Under the pieces are notes generated by a model, which saw nothing but the letters and a program-made list of their open reading frames with translations, was not told the origin of the DNA and did not search any database. A DNA stretch of 52,353 nt. Origin: Limoniibacter endophyticus (GTDB taxonomy: Bacteria > Pseudomonadota > Alphaproteobacteria > Rhizobiales > Rhizobiaceae). Positions 34,939 to 41,516 of the stretch are shown here, piece by piece. How positions within the stretch are numbered: position 1 is the stretch's first letter; each line of letters opens with the position of its first letter. The position numbers and the translations under genes were made by a program. The stretch spans positions 1 to 52,353 of the forward strand of contig NZ_BMZO01000013.1 in the NCBI RefSeq assembly GCF_014652835.1. The letters run 5' to 3'.

Positions 34939-34954
34939 TGCGACCGTGGTCGCA
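34939..34954. promoter_or_regulatory. SopB-type centromere site (perfect 16-bp palindrome), copy 2
   Basis: TGCGACCGTGGTCGCA, a perfect palindrome. The F sopC core is TGGGACCNNGGTCCCA; this differs at position 3 and its symmetric partner. N15 has similarly dispersed inverted repeats that act as its centromere. It lies between the lysis block and the 418-aa gene. Confidence 0.82.
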
Positions 34955-35090
34955 TGGCTTCTATTTTGCTGCTATCCGACCTATGGATAGGGCATTGCGG
35001 GGCAACCTTGCACTCTACTGTGGCCGGGTTTTATCCCTTTGTAGGGATGGAGCACGATTTATCCCTAAATGGGGATACCGGTTTGGCCTG

Positions 35091-35106
35091 TGCGACCGTG
35101 GTCGCA
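35091..35106. promoter_or_regulatory. SopB-type centromere site, copy 3
   Basis: TGCGACCGTGGTCGCA, identical to copy 2 and 152 bp from it, in the same intergenic region. Paired spacing is seen again for copies 4 and 5. Confidence 0.82.
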
Positions 35107-35123
35107 TAGCCTTCATTTTCCCG

Positions 35124-35423
35124 CTATGCGACCGGCGGATAGTGAACCGTGGTATAGACCGGAAGCGCCATTTTGTAGGCATAGTGATATTCCGCCGTAG
35201 CACCGGAGGAGGTCTGCCAGCTGGGGAGCATCAGGATCGCATCAGCGCAACGGAGCATGGCAAAACAAATATCCATGTATTCGCGTTGCTCCAGCCCATC
35301 AGGCAGGCTTGCCGGGTTTAAAACGGTGTGCCCGTGTCGGGTCAGTCGTTCGGCTTCTTTGTTAAATGCCTCACGGTTAAAGTTCTCGCGCCCGGTCATC
35401 GGGCCAGCAATATAAATTTTCAT
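35124..35423 (-). CDS. DUF4406 / nucleoside 2-deoxyribosyltransferase-like protein
   Basis: A 99-aa protein starting MKIYIAGPMTGRENFN, the DUF4406 signature. It continues with HTVLNPASLPDGLEQREYMD, CADAILMLPSWQTSSGAT and AEYHYAYKMALPVY. These are Rossmann-like proteins related to nucleoside 2-deoxyribosyltransferases, in which the 'ADAILMLPGW..S.GA..E' segment binds the nucleotide. Common in phage accessory blocks; substrate unknown, possibly DNA precursor metabolism. Confidence 0.88.
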   Translation of the reverse strand: MKIYIAGPMTGRENFNREAFNKEAERLTRHGHTVLNPASLPDGLEQREYMDICFAMLRCADAILMLPSWQTSSGATAEYHYAYKMALPVYTTVHYPPVA

Positions 35424-35431
35424 TGAGTACT

Positions 35432-35650
35432 CTATTTCGGTGCGGTGCAGCCCGCTTCCAGTGCGGCAATGTAGCCGGTCAGTTTTCCCATATCGTCATC
35501 AGCGATAACGAAATGCCCATCGACGTGAACCACATCAATCACCGGCTTTTCCGCTGCGCACGGAGCCGGATTCAGTGTTGGTGTCATTGGCGTTGATTTC
35601 ACGCACCCGGCCAAAGCGACGCAGATAATCAGCTGGGTTATTACGCGCAT
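35432..35650 (-). CDS. Probable o-spanin (Rz1-like lipoprotein)
   Basis: A 72-aa protein from ATG 35650, chosen because GAGGATTGAGT precedes it and the signal sequence then starts at MRVITQ. The hydrophobic core IICVALAGC ends in a lipobox LAGC, so the Cys at residue 14 is expected to be lipidated. The mature part is Pro-rich at first (STPMTPTLNPAPC), as in outer-membrane spanin subunits. Its reading frame overlaps the 74-aa gene, the classic nested Rz/Rz1 arrangement, and it lies downstream of holin and endolysin genes. Confidence 0.72.
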   Translation of the reverse strand: MRVITQLIICVALAGCVKSTPMTPTLNPAPCAAEKPVIDVVHVDGHFVIADDDMGKLTGYIAALEAGCTAPK

Positions 35651-35759
35651 ACTCAATCCTCGCCTGCCGCTCCGCTTCATTGCGGGCTTTTACTGCCTGG
35701 GCGATCATCTCCAGGATAATCGCCAGCACTCTCAATCCGGCTTCCACGAAGCTCTCCAT
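35535..35759 (-). CDS. Candidate i-spanin-like or lysis accessory protein
   Basis: A 74-aa protein. An N-terminal hydrophobic segment (VLAIILEMIAQAV) is followed by a charged helix (KARNEAERQARIEYARNN), the rough shape of a very short inner-membrane spanin. It overlaps the Rz1-like lipoprotein gene in a different frame (35535-35650) and the upstream 158-aa gene (35677-35759). Real i-spanins are usually over 100 aa with a long coiled coil, so the assignment rests mainly on context. Confidence 0.55.
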   Translation of the reverse strand: MESFVEAGLRVLAIILEMIAQAVKARNEAERQARIEYARNNPADYLRRFGRVREINANDTNTESGSVRSGKAGD

Positions 35760-36153
35760 TGTTTTTGGCTGTTTCCACCATCACACGATAATCAACATCT
35801 GATGGGCCTTTGGCTTTCCCAGCATCCCGCGCAACTTTGCTAATCGCATCAGCGTTCCGGGCGTGGGCATAGTTCGCGGCAACGAGGTCGAGAATTTTCA
35901 TGACCACCGTGGGAATCCTTTTGGTCACTGACGGGGGGAGTACGGCGCGCAGCTGCGCCACCGCATACAGCACGATAAATACGGCAGTTACGCCGCTGGC
36001 CCAGCCAGCAGGAAGGGCGCTCAGAATTGAATCCAGATCCAAACCAAGACTCTGGCTCTCATTTGCCATCGCTGGTTGCGTCGCCATCACGAGAAGGACG
36101 AAGGCACCATTCATCAGCAACCAGGCTTTAGCCATACGTTTTAAACTGTTCAT
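35677..36153 (-). CDS. Secreted or membrane-anchored lysis-block protein of unknown function
   Basis: A 158-aa protein from ATG 36153 with GAGGAG upstream. It starts with a signal peptide (FVLLVMATQPAMA then NES, a good signal peptidase I site) and has one transmembrane segment further on (VTAVFIVLYAVAQLRAVLP, about 65-85). The rest is basic and polar (AISKVARDAGKAKGPSDVDY). Sitting between endolysin and spanin-like genes, it could be a pinholin partner, antiholin or spanin component. No family is recognised. Confidence 0.65.
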   Translation of the reverse strand: MNSLKRMAKAWLLMNGAFVLLVMATQPAMANESQSLGLDLDSILSALPAGWASGVTAVFIVLYAVAQLRAVLPPSVTKRIPTVVMKILDLVAANYAHARNADAISKVARDAGKAKGPSDVDYRVMVETAKNNGELRGSRIESAGDYPGDDRPGSKSPQ

Positions 36154-36169
36154 AATCACTCCTCGCGCC

Positions 36170-36661
36170 TCACTGCGTGAATAGCGCATCAACGCCAGCG
36201 CGCTGGCATTTATCGATGTAATCCTGCGGCGTGCCTTTGCCTGCCGAGGTGTTGTAATATTTTTTCCAGTACGCTGCGCGGGCCTCGCGAGTCGCCGGAA
36301 TCGACTCTGAAACCGCCAGATAGCGCAGGCGGCAAAACAGCATCGCCATCAGCGGCGAGGTCCTCAGTTCCGCATAAACTGTTCGGCTCAGGTCGATACC
36401 AAGTTGATTAAGCAGTACAGGGGCATAACGGCTGTTTTTATACTTATCGCGGAGCCATTCGAAGGTACCGAGATCAACCTGGGTTAATCCGGTTCCGGCG
36501 CTGGTCGGCGTCGGGTCTTTGTAATCGCCGAGCAATGTCTCGGCTGCGGCCGTTTCGACACACAGCAAAACAGCTGCATTCGCCTTGCCATGCCCGATCA
36601 CATCGCAAACGGCTTCGGCATACAGGCGCGCGTCTTGCTTGCTCACCAGTCCATAATTCAT
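36170..36661 (-). CDS. Endolysin-like protein
   Basis: A 163-aa soluble protein from ATG 36661, which overlaps the holin stop as ATGA. It reads MNYGLVSKQDARLYAEAVCD and has a glutamate-rich active-site-like helix VETAAAETLLGDY (about 31-43), then TGLTQVDLGTFEWLRDKY, a layout like lysozyme-fold muramidases or transglycosylases where a Glu precedes a 'GLTQ' turn. There is no signal peptide, so export would rely on the holin. The exact bond cut cannot be assigned from sequence. Confidence 0.72.
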   Translation of the reverse strand: MNYGLVSKQDARLYAEAVCDVIGHGKANAAVLLCVETAAAETLLGDYKDPTPTSAGTGLTQVDLGTFEWLRDKYKNSRYAPVLLNQLGIDLSRTVYAELRTSPLMAMLFCRLRYLAVSESIPATREARAAYWKKYYNTSAGKGTPQDYIDKCQRAGVDALFTQ

Positions 36662-36969
36662 CGTTCTTTTCTCCCGCCGAAAATTCGGCTGATAGTTCGT
36701 TTTGCAAAGCCGGTGATTTCGTTGACGGTGTGTGGCCATGCCACAGCCGATAAACCGGCGAGAGTGATTACGTTCAAAATTGAGATGTTGCCCATAGCGC
36801 CGTAAGCCCAGAGGATGATGGCCACGATTACGCCTCTCAGAACGTCTCCGATGAGGCGGCGCGGGTTGATAGGGGTTTCGGAAAGCAGGGCGCTTGATAC
36901 CACCCCGGCGGCCAGCATGAGCAAGACCAGCCAGAGATCAGGATTTCCATATTCGATAGCTGTGTTCAT
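36658..36969 (-). CDS. Holin-like membrane protein
   Basis: A 103-aa protein with three hydrophobic segments (LWLVLLMLAAGVVSSALL, VLRGVIVAIILWAYGAMG, ILNVITLAGLSAVAWP) and a basic C-terminal tail (AKRTISRIFGGRKER), the topology of phage holins of the LydA/P2-like type. ATG 36969 follows GGAG. Coupled to the endolysin by ATGA, with spanin candidates downstream. Confidence 0.82.
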   Translation of the reverse strand: MNTAIEYGNPDLWLVLLMLAAGVVSSALLSETPINPRRLIGDVLRGVIVAIILWAYGAMGNISILNVITLAGLSAVAWPHTVNEITGFAKRTISRIFGGRKER

Positions 36970-37000
36970 GACTCCGCCACCCGCGTGGCGGGTAATAAAA

Positions 37001-37022
37001 AGCCCCGCACTTAGGCGAGGCT
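37001..37022 (-). terminator. Intrinsic terminator after the methyltransferase gene
   Basis: The minus-strand hairpin AGCCTCGC/GCGGGGCT (with G-T pairs) is followed by TTTTTATT. It separates the methyltransferase from the holin gene. Confidence 0.75.
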
Positions 37023-37027
37023 GTTGA

Positions 37028-38089
37028 TTATTGTTTTTCTATCTCGGAGACCGTCTGTAAAAATCGCTCCTCTTCCAGCTCTACGCCGATGGCTCCGCGT
37101 CCTAACTGCAGCGCGGCTTTTATCGTTGCACCCGACCCCATAAAAAAGTCGGCGATCACATCGCCAGGGCGCGTACAAGCCGAAATGATGTCGAGCATCA
37201 TCTGCAGCGGTTTTTCGCATGGGTGTTTGCCCGGATAGTACGGAACCGGTGGATACGTCCACACGTTGGTGTGTGGAACATCTTTTGTCACATGGAAAGG
37301 GCGCCGCAAATTCTCATACTGCTGTCGCAGTTCGGAATACTGCATAACCAGTTCGGAATATAGCGCCGTTAAAGTGCCGTATTCCTCCTGCAGCGCCGCA
37401 TGCGGCTCTGACAATCCCGTTATTCCCTGCTCTGCGGCCTTACGGTTAAACAGCGCCTGCAGCGCCAGGTACTGCCGTTCATTGGGCAATTGCCATTGGC
37501 TGGCGCTAAACCAGTGGCTACACATTTTCGTGCCGGTTGCCGCGTTGATTTCGGCAGCGGAAATACCAAGTCGCTGGCGAGCATCCCGGAAATAAGCGAT
37601 AAGCGGTTCGAAGACCTGGCCTTTCAACTCCTGGCACTTTGTCGCATACCCAGCCTGGCCTTTAGCAAAGCCTTCCGCGCCGTAATGCTCTGCGAAGAAA
37701 ATATGCTCACTGGCCGGAAAATAAGATCGGAAACCTTCTTTACGCGCGCCATTCCAGCGCCCGCTGGGTTTGGCCCAAACGATATGGTTCAGCACGTTGA
37801 AACGGTCACGTAACAACAGCTCAGTGTCCGATGATAATTTCGGCCCGCAGAACACATATAACGACCCTGCTGGCTTAAGCACTCGCCAGAACTCGGCGAA
37901 AAACTCATCCAGCCAGGCCAAATAATCCGTTACGCTGGGCCATTGGTTATCCCAGGCATTTGCCTTTACGCGGTAATACGGTGGGTCGGTGATGATGGCG
38001 TCTAAGCTGTTGTCCGGCAGGGTTTTGATGTACTCAAGTGAATCTGCATGCACAAGTTCAGCACTGTTTATTTTCACAGTGTTTTTCAT
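37028..38089 (-). CDS. Adenine- or cytosine-N DNA methyltransferase (beta class)
   Basis: A 353-aa protein from ATG 38089 (MKNTVKINSAELVHADSLEY). The catalytic motif DPPY is at IITDPPYYRVKANAWDNQ (about 33-50) and the SAM-binding FMGSG motif near the end (IADFFMGSGATIKAALQLG), an order typical of the N4/N6 beta class. Between them lies an inserted stretch of about 120 residues with a helix-turn-helix-like part (RLGISAAEINAATGTKMCSH) and a Tyr/Glu coiled coil (LTALYSELVMQYSELRQQY), probably the target recognition region. No restriction enzyme is nearby, so it is an orphan, likely protecting phage DNA. Upstream frame extension to 38317 is not needed. Confidence 0.9.
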   Translation of the reverse strand: MKNTVKINSAELVHADSLEYIKTLPDNSLDAIITDPPYYRVKANAWDNQWPSVTDYLAWLDEFFAEFWRVLKPAGSLYVFCGPKLSSDTELLLRDRFNVLNHIVWAKPSGRWNGARKEGFRSYFPASEHIFFAEHYGAEGFAKGQAGYATKCQELKGQVFEPLIAYFRDARQRLGISAAEINAATGTKMCSHWFSASQWQLPNERQYLALQALFNRKAAEQGITGLSEPHAALQEEYGTLTALYSELVMQYSELRQQYENLRRPFHVTKDVPHTNVWTYPPVPYYPGKHPCEKPLQMMLDIISACTRPGDVIADFFMGSGATIKAALQLGRGAIGVELEEERFLQTVSEIEKQ

Positions 38090-38226
38090 GGTCTTTAGTG
38101 GCCTTTTTTGGTAGGCTCTTTTTGCTGTTGCGCAATCAGCAATGGGCCTTGTTTTGACCCTGTCAGGCGGCATGGGTTGAAAGCTACAGCATGGTGACAC
38201 ATGCTGTAGCGCCCATTTCCAAGGCA

Positions 38227-38250
38227 TAAAAAAACCGCCTTGGCGGCGGT
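38227..38250 (-). terminator. Intrinsic terminator upstream of the methyltransferase
   Basis: The stem ACCGCC/GGCGGT is followed on the minus strand by seven T. It would end the leftward transcript of the small genes at 38.4-38.9 kb before the methyltransferase. Confidence 0.82.
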
Positions 38251-38337
38251 TGTGAGGGCGTTGGCTATAAAATTCCCAACATACAAAAACGATACCTAAA
38301 AAAGCCTTATTTGCCAACCTTTTTCATTTTCTTTCTA

Positions 38338-38353
38338 TGCGACCGCGGTCGCA
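38338..38353. promoter_or_regulatory. SopB-type centromere site, copy 4
   Basis: TGCGACCGCGGTCGCA, perfect palindrome with CG at the centre. It lies within a longer near-repeat, TTTTCTTTCTATGCGACC, echoed at copy 5 (CTTTTCTTTCTGTGCGACC). Confidence 0.82.
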
Positions 38354-38384
38354 CAGTTTTTCAAAAGTTATCCTTTTCTTTCTG

Positions 38385-38400
38385 TGCGACCGTGGTCGCA
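38385..38400. promoter_or_regulatory. SopB-type centromere site, copy 5
   Basis: TGCGACCGTGGTCGCA, 47 bp after copy 4. The flanks CTTTCTNTGCGACC and GCACAGTTTTT are duplicated too, so copies 4 and 5 form a tandem repeat with a 47-bp period, close to the 43-bp period of F sopC. Confidence 0.85.
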
Positions 38401-38406
38401 CAGTTT

Positions 38407-38637
38407 TTAAAAGCTACCATTTTGGTATTCCGGGGTAAGGGAGTACCGCCCAAAAGCGCCCCGCTGCGCCACCCTCATACAAAGCATCTGCTCGATAATA
38501 AACTCCACCGCTGGCAGGCTAATGCTGCAGGCGGTGCTTAATTCCTGCAGGGTGATGCGGGGGTGTCCCCGCATTACACTCTCAACGCTCAGGGCCGCTT
38601 CGGTCATATTCTCGCGGATCTGTTTCACGTTCATCAT
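38407..38637 (-). CDS. Small winged-helix-like protein
   Basis: A 76-aa protein. Residues about 25-60 (PRITLQELSTACSISLPAVEF, then MRVAQRGAFGRYSLTP) look like a winged helix DNA-binding domain: 'T..EL...C.IS...V...I..ML...V'. Two ATG codons lie in tandem at its start. It may regulate early genes; target unknown. Confidence 0.65.
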   Translation of the reverse strand: MMNVKQIRENMTEAALSVESVMRGHPRITLQELSTACSISLPAVEFIIEQMLCMRVAQRGAFGRYSLTPEYQNGSF

Positions 38638-38645
38638 TTCCCCCT

Positions 38646-38885
38646 TTAATCTTCAAACTGGTAATCGACATCGGCCATAAAGCTGTTAAGGTCGGCCAGT
38701 TTGGGTTCCATTGTTCCAATCAGTCGGCCCGCCAGTCTGTCTGTAATGTTCTCGCTGTTGAAGCTGTACTCACGCTGGAAACGCTTCACTTTTTGCCAGA
38801 GTTCATACAGCTCGTTAGAAATCTCAGCCGCGTCCTGTCTCATTTTTTCGTTGCCTTGATAGTTCACAATATCCTCCAAATTCAT
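38646..38885 (-). CDS. Small helical protein, unknown function
   Basis: A 79-aa acidic helical protein (AAEISNELYELWQKVKRFQREY). The ribosome binding sequence GGAGG lies after the ATG at 38885, inside the reading frame, and ten bases ahead of an in-frame GTG at 38867. The real start is therefore probably GTG 38867 (73 aa). No family recognised. Confidence 0.6.
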   Translation of the reverse strand: MNLEDIVNYQGNEKMRQDAAEISNELYELWQKVKRFQREYSFNSENITDRLAGRLIGTMEPKLADLNSFMADVDYQFED

Positions 38886-38985
38886 CTAGTTACCGGGTTT
38901 GTTTCCCGTCTCAACGACACGAACTGTAACTCTGGCAACATGAGACATCTAGTCTTATTTTTCACTTTTAAGTTAAATTTCTCTA

Positions 38986-39014
38986 TTGTGTGAAAATTAA
39001 TTTATTGGTATATT
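38986..39014 (+). promoter_or_regulatory. Promoter of the toxin-antitoxin operon
   Basis: TTGTGT (38986-38991), a 17-base spacer and TATATT (39009-39014), followed by the RBS AGGGAGGA at about 39024-39031 and the toxin ATG at 39038. It reads opposite to all neighbouring genes. The AT-rich spacer holds short imperfect inverted repeats that could bind the antitoxin. Confidence 0.75.
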
Positions 39015-39037
39015 TAAACGCATAGGGAGGATATACT

Positions 39038-39346
39038 ATGTTTAACGTGATAACCCACCCGGCAGCGCTGGAAGAGTTACAGGAACTACCGGACGAGTTA
39101 CGAGGTCGCATGACCCGACTGATTGAAAGACTGGAAAGTGAAGGAAAACTAAAAATGCCTCATAGCCGCGTAATTGGCGCCGGGCTTTTTGAGTTAAGGG
39201 TTGGAGACAAAAACATAGCAAGAACGTTATACGCTTACGCAGTCGGCCACGAAATCTACCTACTGCATGCGTTTGTTAAGAAGACACAAAAAACCCCGGC
39301 AGGGGCCATAGAGATAGCGAGAAAGCGCCTGAAGGAGATGAGCTAA
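39038..39346 (+). CDS. RelE/HigB-like toxin (phage gp49 family)
   Basis: A 102-aa protein of the phage-derived Gp49-like / HigB family: FNVITHPAALEELQELPDEL at the start, then SRVIGAGLFELRVGDKNIAR, TLYAYAVGHEIYLLHAFVKK and the end KTPAGAIEIARKRLKEM. Members are ribosome-dependent mRNA endonucleases. Toxin-first order, a 1-base overlap with the antitoxin (TAATG) and a private promoter and terminator define a complete module inserted opposite to the early genes. It may stabilise the plasmid or act in anti-phage defence. Confidence 0.92.
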   Translation: MFNVITHPAALEELQELPDELRGRMTRLIERLESEGKLKMPHSRVIGAGLFELRVGDKNIARTLYAYAVGHEIYLLHAFVKKTQKTPAGAIEIARKRLKEMS

Positions 39347-39633
39347 TGAAAGTAAAAGGCATCCCATTTAACCAGGTCAAAGAAAGTCTGCTCAACACCC
39401 CGGGGGCAATCCGGGGTTACCAGGAAGCAGATAAAGAGCTGGCACTGGTCGAAATGCTGTACGAGATGCGTGAAAAGGCTGGGTTAAGCAAATCTGCCCT
39501 GGCGGAGCGGATGGGGATCACGCCATCTGCTATTAGCCGCCTCGAGGGGAACCCGTTGGGGGCCAGCATGAAGACACTGAGCAAATACGCGCAAGCGTGC
39601 GGCGCTGAAATTAACATCCAGGCCGTATACTGA
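39346..39633 (+). CDS. HigA-like antitoxin (XRE helix-turn-helix)
   Basis: A 95-aa protein. The helix-turn-helix is GLSKSALAERMGITPSAISR (about 41-60), followed by LEGNPLGASMKTLSKYAQAC as in XRE regulators. It neutralises the upstream toxin and represses the operon. Its stop is four bases before the terminator stem. Confidence 0.92.
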   Translation: MKVKGIPFNQVKESLLNTPGAIRGYQEADKELALVEMLYEMREKAGLSKSALAERMGITPSAISRLEGNPLGASMKTLSKYAQACGAEINIQAVY

Positions 39634-39637
39634 ACGT

Positions 39638-39665
39638 AAAAAGGTGAGGGAGACCTCACCTTTTT
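39638..39665 (+). terminator. Terminator of the toxin-antitoxin operon
   Basis: Perfect stem AAAAAGGTGAGG/CCTCACCTTTTT with a GAGA loop. It is symmetric, so it also serves leftward transcription from the genes on the right. Confidence 0.9.
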
Positions 39666-39677
39666 CAATTCGGCTGG

Positions 39678-39881
39678 CTAGTGGCTTCTTCCTTCAACCT
39701 TGTTGAGATCCCGGCACCGCTGCAACATCCGACGTGACATACAAATGAGGCGCATTGTTTGAGCCACATGCAAACTGGCCTCCGGGGATGCCATCGCCAC
39801 CGATACCATATCTAATACGGCATCGATATCACTCAGCTCAGCGTCCAGCCTTTCACAATTTGAGAGGACCGTATCTTCCAT
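39678..39881 (-). CDS. Small helical protein, unknown function
   Basis: A 67-aa protein from ATG 39881 (MEDTVLSNCERLDAELSDID). Mostly helical with DAVLDMVSVAMASPEASLHVA and a Cys/Arg-rich end (LICMSRRMLQRCRDLNKVEG). It resembles small enterobacterial prophage ORFs near antitermination genes, but I cannot name a family. Confidence 0.6.
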   Translation of the reverse strand: MEDTVLSNCERLDAELSDIDAVLDMVSVAMASPEASLHVAQTMRLICMSRRMLQRCRDLNKVEGRSH

Positions 39882-39984
39882 CACATAGCCTACCCGTTAT
39901 TCGTCTTACAAAATATTAATATACTGTATAAAAACACAGGCGTTTTGGCAAATGCTAAAACGTCATTTCCTGTCAAGGTGCTCA

Positions 39985-40212
39985 TCAAATTTGCAGATTT
40001 GTCCGATACTTATGCGCGCGGCCTATGCCTCTTTCCCTTTTTTCAAGCGTCCCGTTCCTTACTGCAACGTCCAACATTTGCCGAATAGTCCGGGCATTCA
40101 AGCCCACGTCAAAGACCAGCATCGATGCAAAGACAAAGCCGTCGCCACCGCTGGCCAGGCTACTTTGCGTTCGTTGCCGGAGTTTCTCCAAAAGCAATGC
40201 CGATTTATCCAT
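39985..40212 (-). CDS. Small winged-helix-like phage protein
   Basis: A 75-aa protein from ATG 40212 with GGAGG ten bases upstream. Pattern FVFASMLVFDVGLNARTIRQ then LDVAVRNGTLEKRERG and HKYRTN is that of a short winged helix ('mlD.avrnG.lekr....hkYr'). A likely transcription regulator; no target known. Confidence 0.65.
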   Translation of the reverse strand: MDKSALLLEKLRQRTQSSLASGGDGFVFASMLVFDVGLNARTIRQMLDVAVRNGTLEKRERGIGRAHKYRTNLQI

Positions 40213-40232
40213 TTTTAAGCCTCCGTGACCAG

Positions 40233-40559
40233 TCACGCCTTAATGGCCAGCTTTAGTCTGACAGTCGTCAGTAAGCATGAATTTTCGCCGTCGAAGATGC
40301 ATTCAGACACCGGCAGCGCCTGGCCACATCGCTGGCATGTGTTCGCCAGGCTCTTCTGAAGCTCTTTGTAGTTCTTTCGGATCAACAGGCCGATTACTTC
40401 ATTTTCTGAATACGGCGTTCTACCTGGGCGACGCTGGATGCAAATCTCGCCCAGCATGCGCAGTTCCTCCGGCTCAAGTACCCAATCGCGTCTGGTTGTG
40501 CCGGACTGCTTTAAACGTTCACGGCGCTGCCGTTGCCGTTCTGCAGGGGTTTTAGCCAC
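40233..40559 (-). CDS. Early-region protein with CxxC motif
   Basis: A 108-aa protein with GTG start 40559 after GGAGG. It has a basic N-terminus (AERQRQRRERLKQSGTTRRD), a ribbon-helix-helix-like middle (EELRMLGEICIQRRPGRTPY, ENEVIGLLIRKNYKEL), and NTCQRCGQALPVSECIF, which may bind zinc. Overlaps the preceding gene by eight bases. Probably DNA-binding; unknown role. Confidence 0.65.
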   Translation of the reverse strand: MAKTPAERQRQRRERLKQSGTTRRDWVLEPEELRMLGEICIQRRPGRTPYSENEVIGLLIRKNYKELQKSLANTCQRCGQALPVSECIFDGENSCLLTTVRLKLAIKA

Positions 40560-40893
40560 GGCGATCCTCCGACTCAGTATCCAGCGGATCGGTTTCGCGC
40601 AGACAATCCGCTGCCGATATCAGACCTTCCTTTTGGAGATAGGCGGTGAAATTTGCCGCCTGCTGGCTTTCCGGGTTGTACTTTCTCACCGTTCTGCAGA
40701 GCATCTTCACCATCATGACCAGGTCACGCAGCTGCCGGTGCTCTTCGCCGGTGACCTCTGCCACCGGCTCACTGTCCAACGCGGCCAGCGCAATTTGTGC
40801 TAGTTCGATCCGCTCATCCCATGAAACTTTGCAGATAGTGTTGTTATCAGCGAGTTGTTCTAAGCGCTCTCTGGTTATGGTTGATTTAGTCAT
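40552..40893 (-). CDS. Early-region protein, unknown function
   Basis: A 113-aa protein beginning KSTITRERLEQLADNNTICK, a start shared by many enterophage early ORFs of the Eaa/Ead type, with a helical middle (EHRQLRDLVMMVKMLCRTVR). It is coupled to its neighbours by short overlaps (ATGA at 40890). Function unknown. Confidence 0.65.
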   Translation of the reverse strand: MTKSTITRERLEQLADNNTICKVSWDERIELAQIALAALDSEPVAEVTGEEHRQLRDLVMMVKMLCRTVRKYNPESQQAANFTAYLQKEGLISAADCLRETDPLDTESEDRRG

Positions 40894-41183
40894 GGTTGGC
40901 TCCAGTTATCTTCAATCGCCACGCCCAAGCGGTGCAGCCAGTCGGCAAGTTTGAGCATCGACTCGCGGTCGCTAAGCCCACTCGGAAAGTCTTTCAGTTC
41001 GATAGTCGGGGTAAATCGCCCAAAACTATCACGCTCTACCATCAGGAATTGCTCCAGAACAGTCTGCTGGGAGCGGCTGCTATGCCGCACCAGGTAAACG
41101 GATTTGGAGTCTTTGGTTTTATAGTCGTGGCGATACTCAGTCAGTATCATCTGGCTTCTGCTGCGGTCGGTTCCTCGCCACAT
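40890..41183 (-). CDS. Early-region protein, unknown function
   Basis: A 97-aa protein with a basic N-terminus (WRGTDRSRSQMILTEYRHDY), a beta-rich middle (SKSVYLVRHSSRSQQTVLEQ) and an acidic end (MLKLADWLHRLGVAIEDNW). It follows the upstream stop with no gap (TAG then ATG). No family recognised. Confidence 0.6.
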   Translation of the reverse strand: MWRGTDRSRSQMILTEYRHDYKTKDSKSVYLVRHSSRSQQTVLEQFLMVERDSFGRFTPTIELKDFPSGLSDRESMLKLADWLHRLGVAIEDNWSQP

Positions 41184-41516
41184 CTACTCATCTCCCTCAC
41201 ACCGGAATCCAGCCAGACGAACCTGCCTCTTAGCGAACGTAATAGCTTCTTCATACGCCTTTTCTGGCTCAGTCCAGTAGCCGTTTGTTTTTGGCAACTG
41301 CACCGGCTTGGCTAACTTTGATTCCAGCTGGTGTTTTATGTCCTGCAGCTGCTCGATGTGATCGGCCTGGGCGGTGTTTGCGCGCAGCGCCGTCTCCAGC
41401 GAATCAGCCAGGACATCCAAATCATCGAGTGCCACGAACAGGACATCGTAGCCAAGCTCTCTTGCTGAGGACGTGCGGCGCTTAATGCTGTTAATCAGCC
41501 GGGCGATATCTGTCAT
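41184..41516 (-). CDS. Early-region coiled-coil protein (Ea22-like)
   Basis: A 110-aa protein from ATG 41516, overlapping the upstream stop as ATGA. It has ELGYDVLFVALDDLDVLADS, a Gln/His-rich coiled coil (ADHIEQLQDIKHQLESKLAK) and the end WTEPEKAYEEAITFAKRQVR. It resembles the variable Ea22/Eaa-type early proteins of lambdoid phages. Function unknown. Confidence 0.6.
   Translation of the reverse strand: MTDIARLINSIKRRTSSARELGYDVLFVALDDLDVLADSLETALRANTAQADHIEQLQDIKHQLESKLAKPVQLPKTNGYWTEPEKAYEEAITFAKRQVRLAGFRCEGDE

Larger units (their letters stand above)
34904..35123. other. 220-bp intergenic region with two centromere-like palindromes
   Basis: No gene is supported. The region holds perfect 16-bp palindromes at 34939-34954 and 35091-35106, a third, half-matching copy at 35124-35132 (TATGCGACCGG), and a short duplicated context (TATCCGACCTATGGATAGGG and a phrase with ATGCGACCGGCGGATAG). 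It looks like the core of the dispersed partition site. Confidence 0.6.
38090..38406. other. Intergenic region with terminator and two centromere-like sites
   Basis: No gene is supported in these 317 bases. They contain the hairpin terminator at 38227-38250 and the two palindromes at 38338-38353 and 38385-38400. Confidence 0.6.

Noticed and set aside
35124-35135. An eighth centromere palindrome (TATGCGACCGGCGG).
   Set aside because: Only the left half matches; the right half is absent, so it is not counted.
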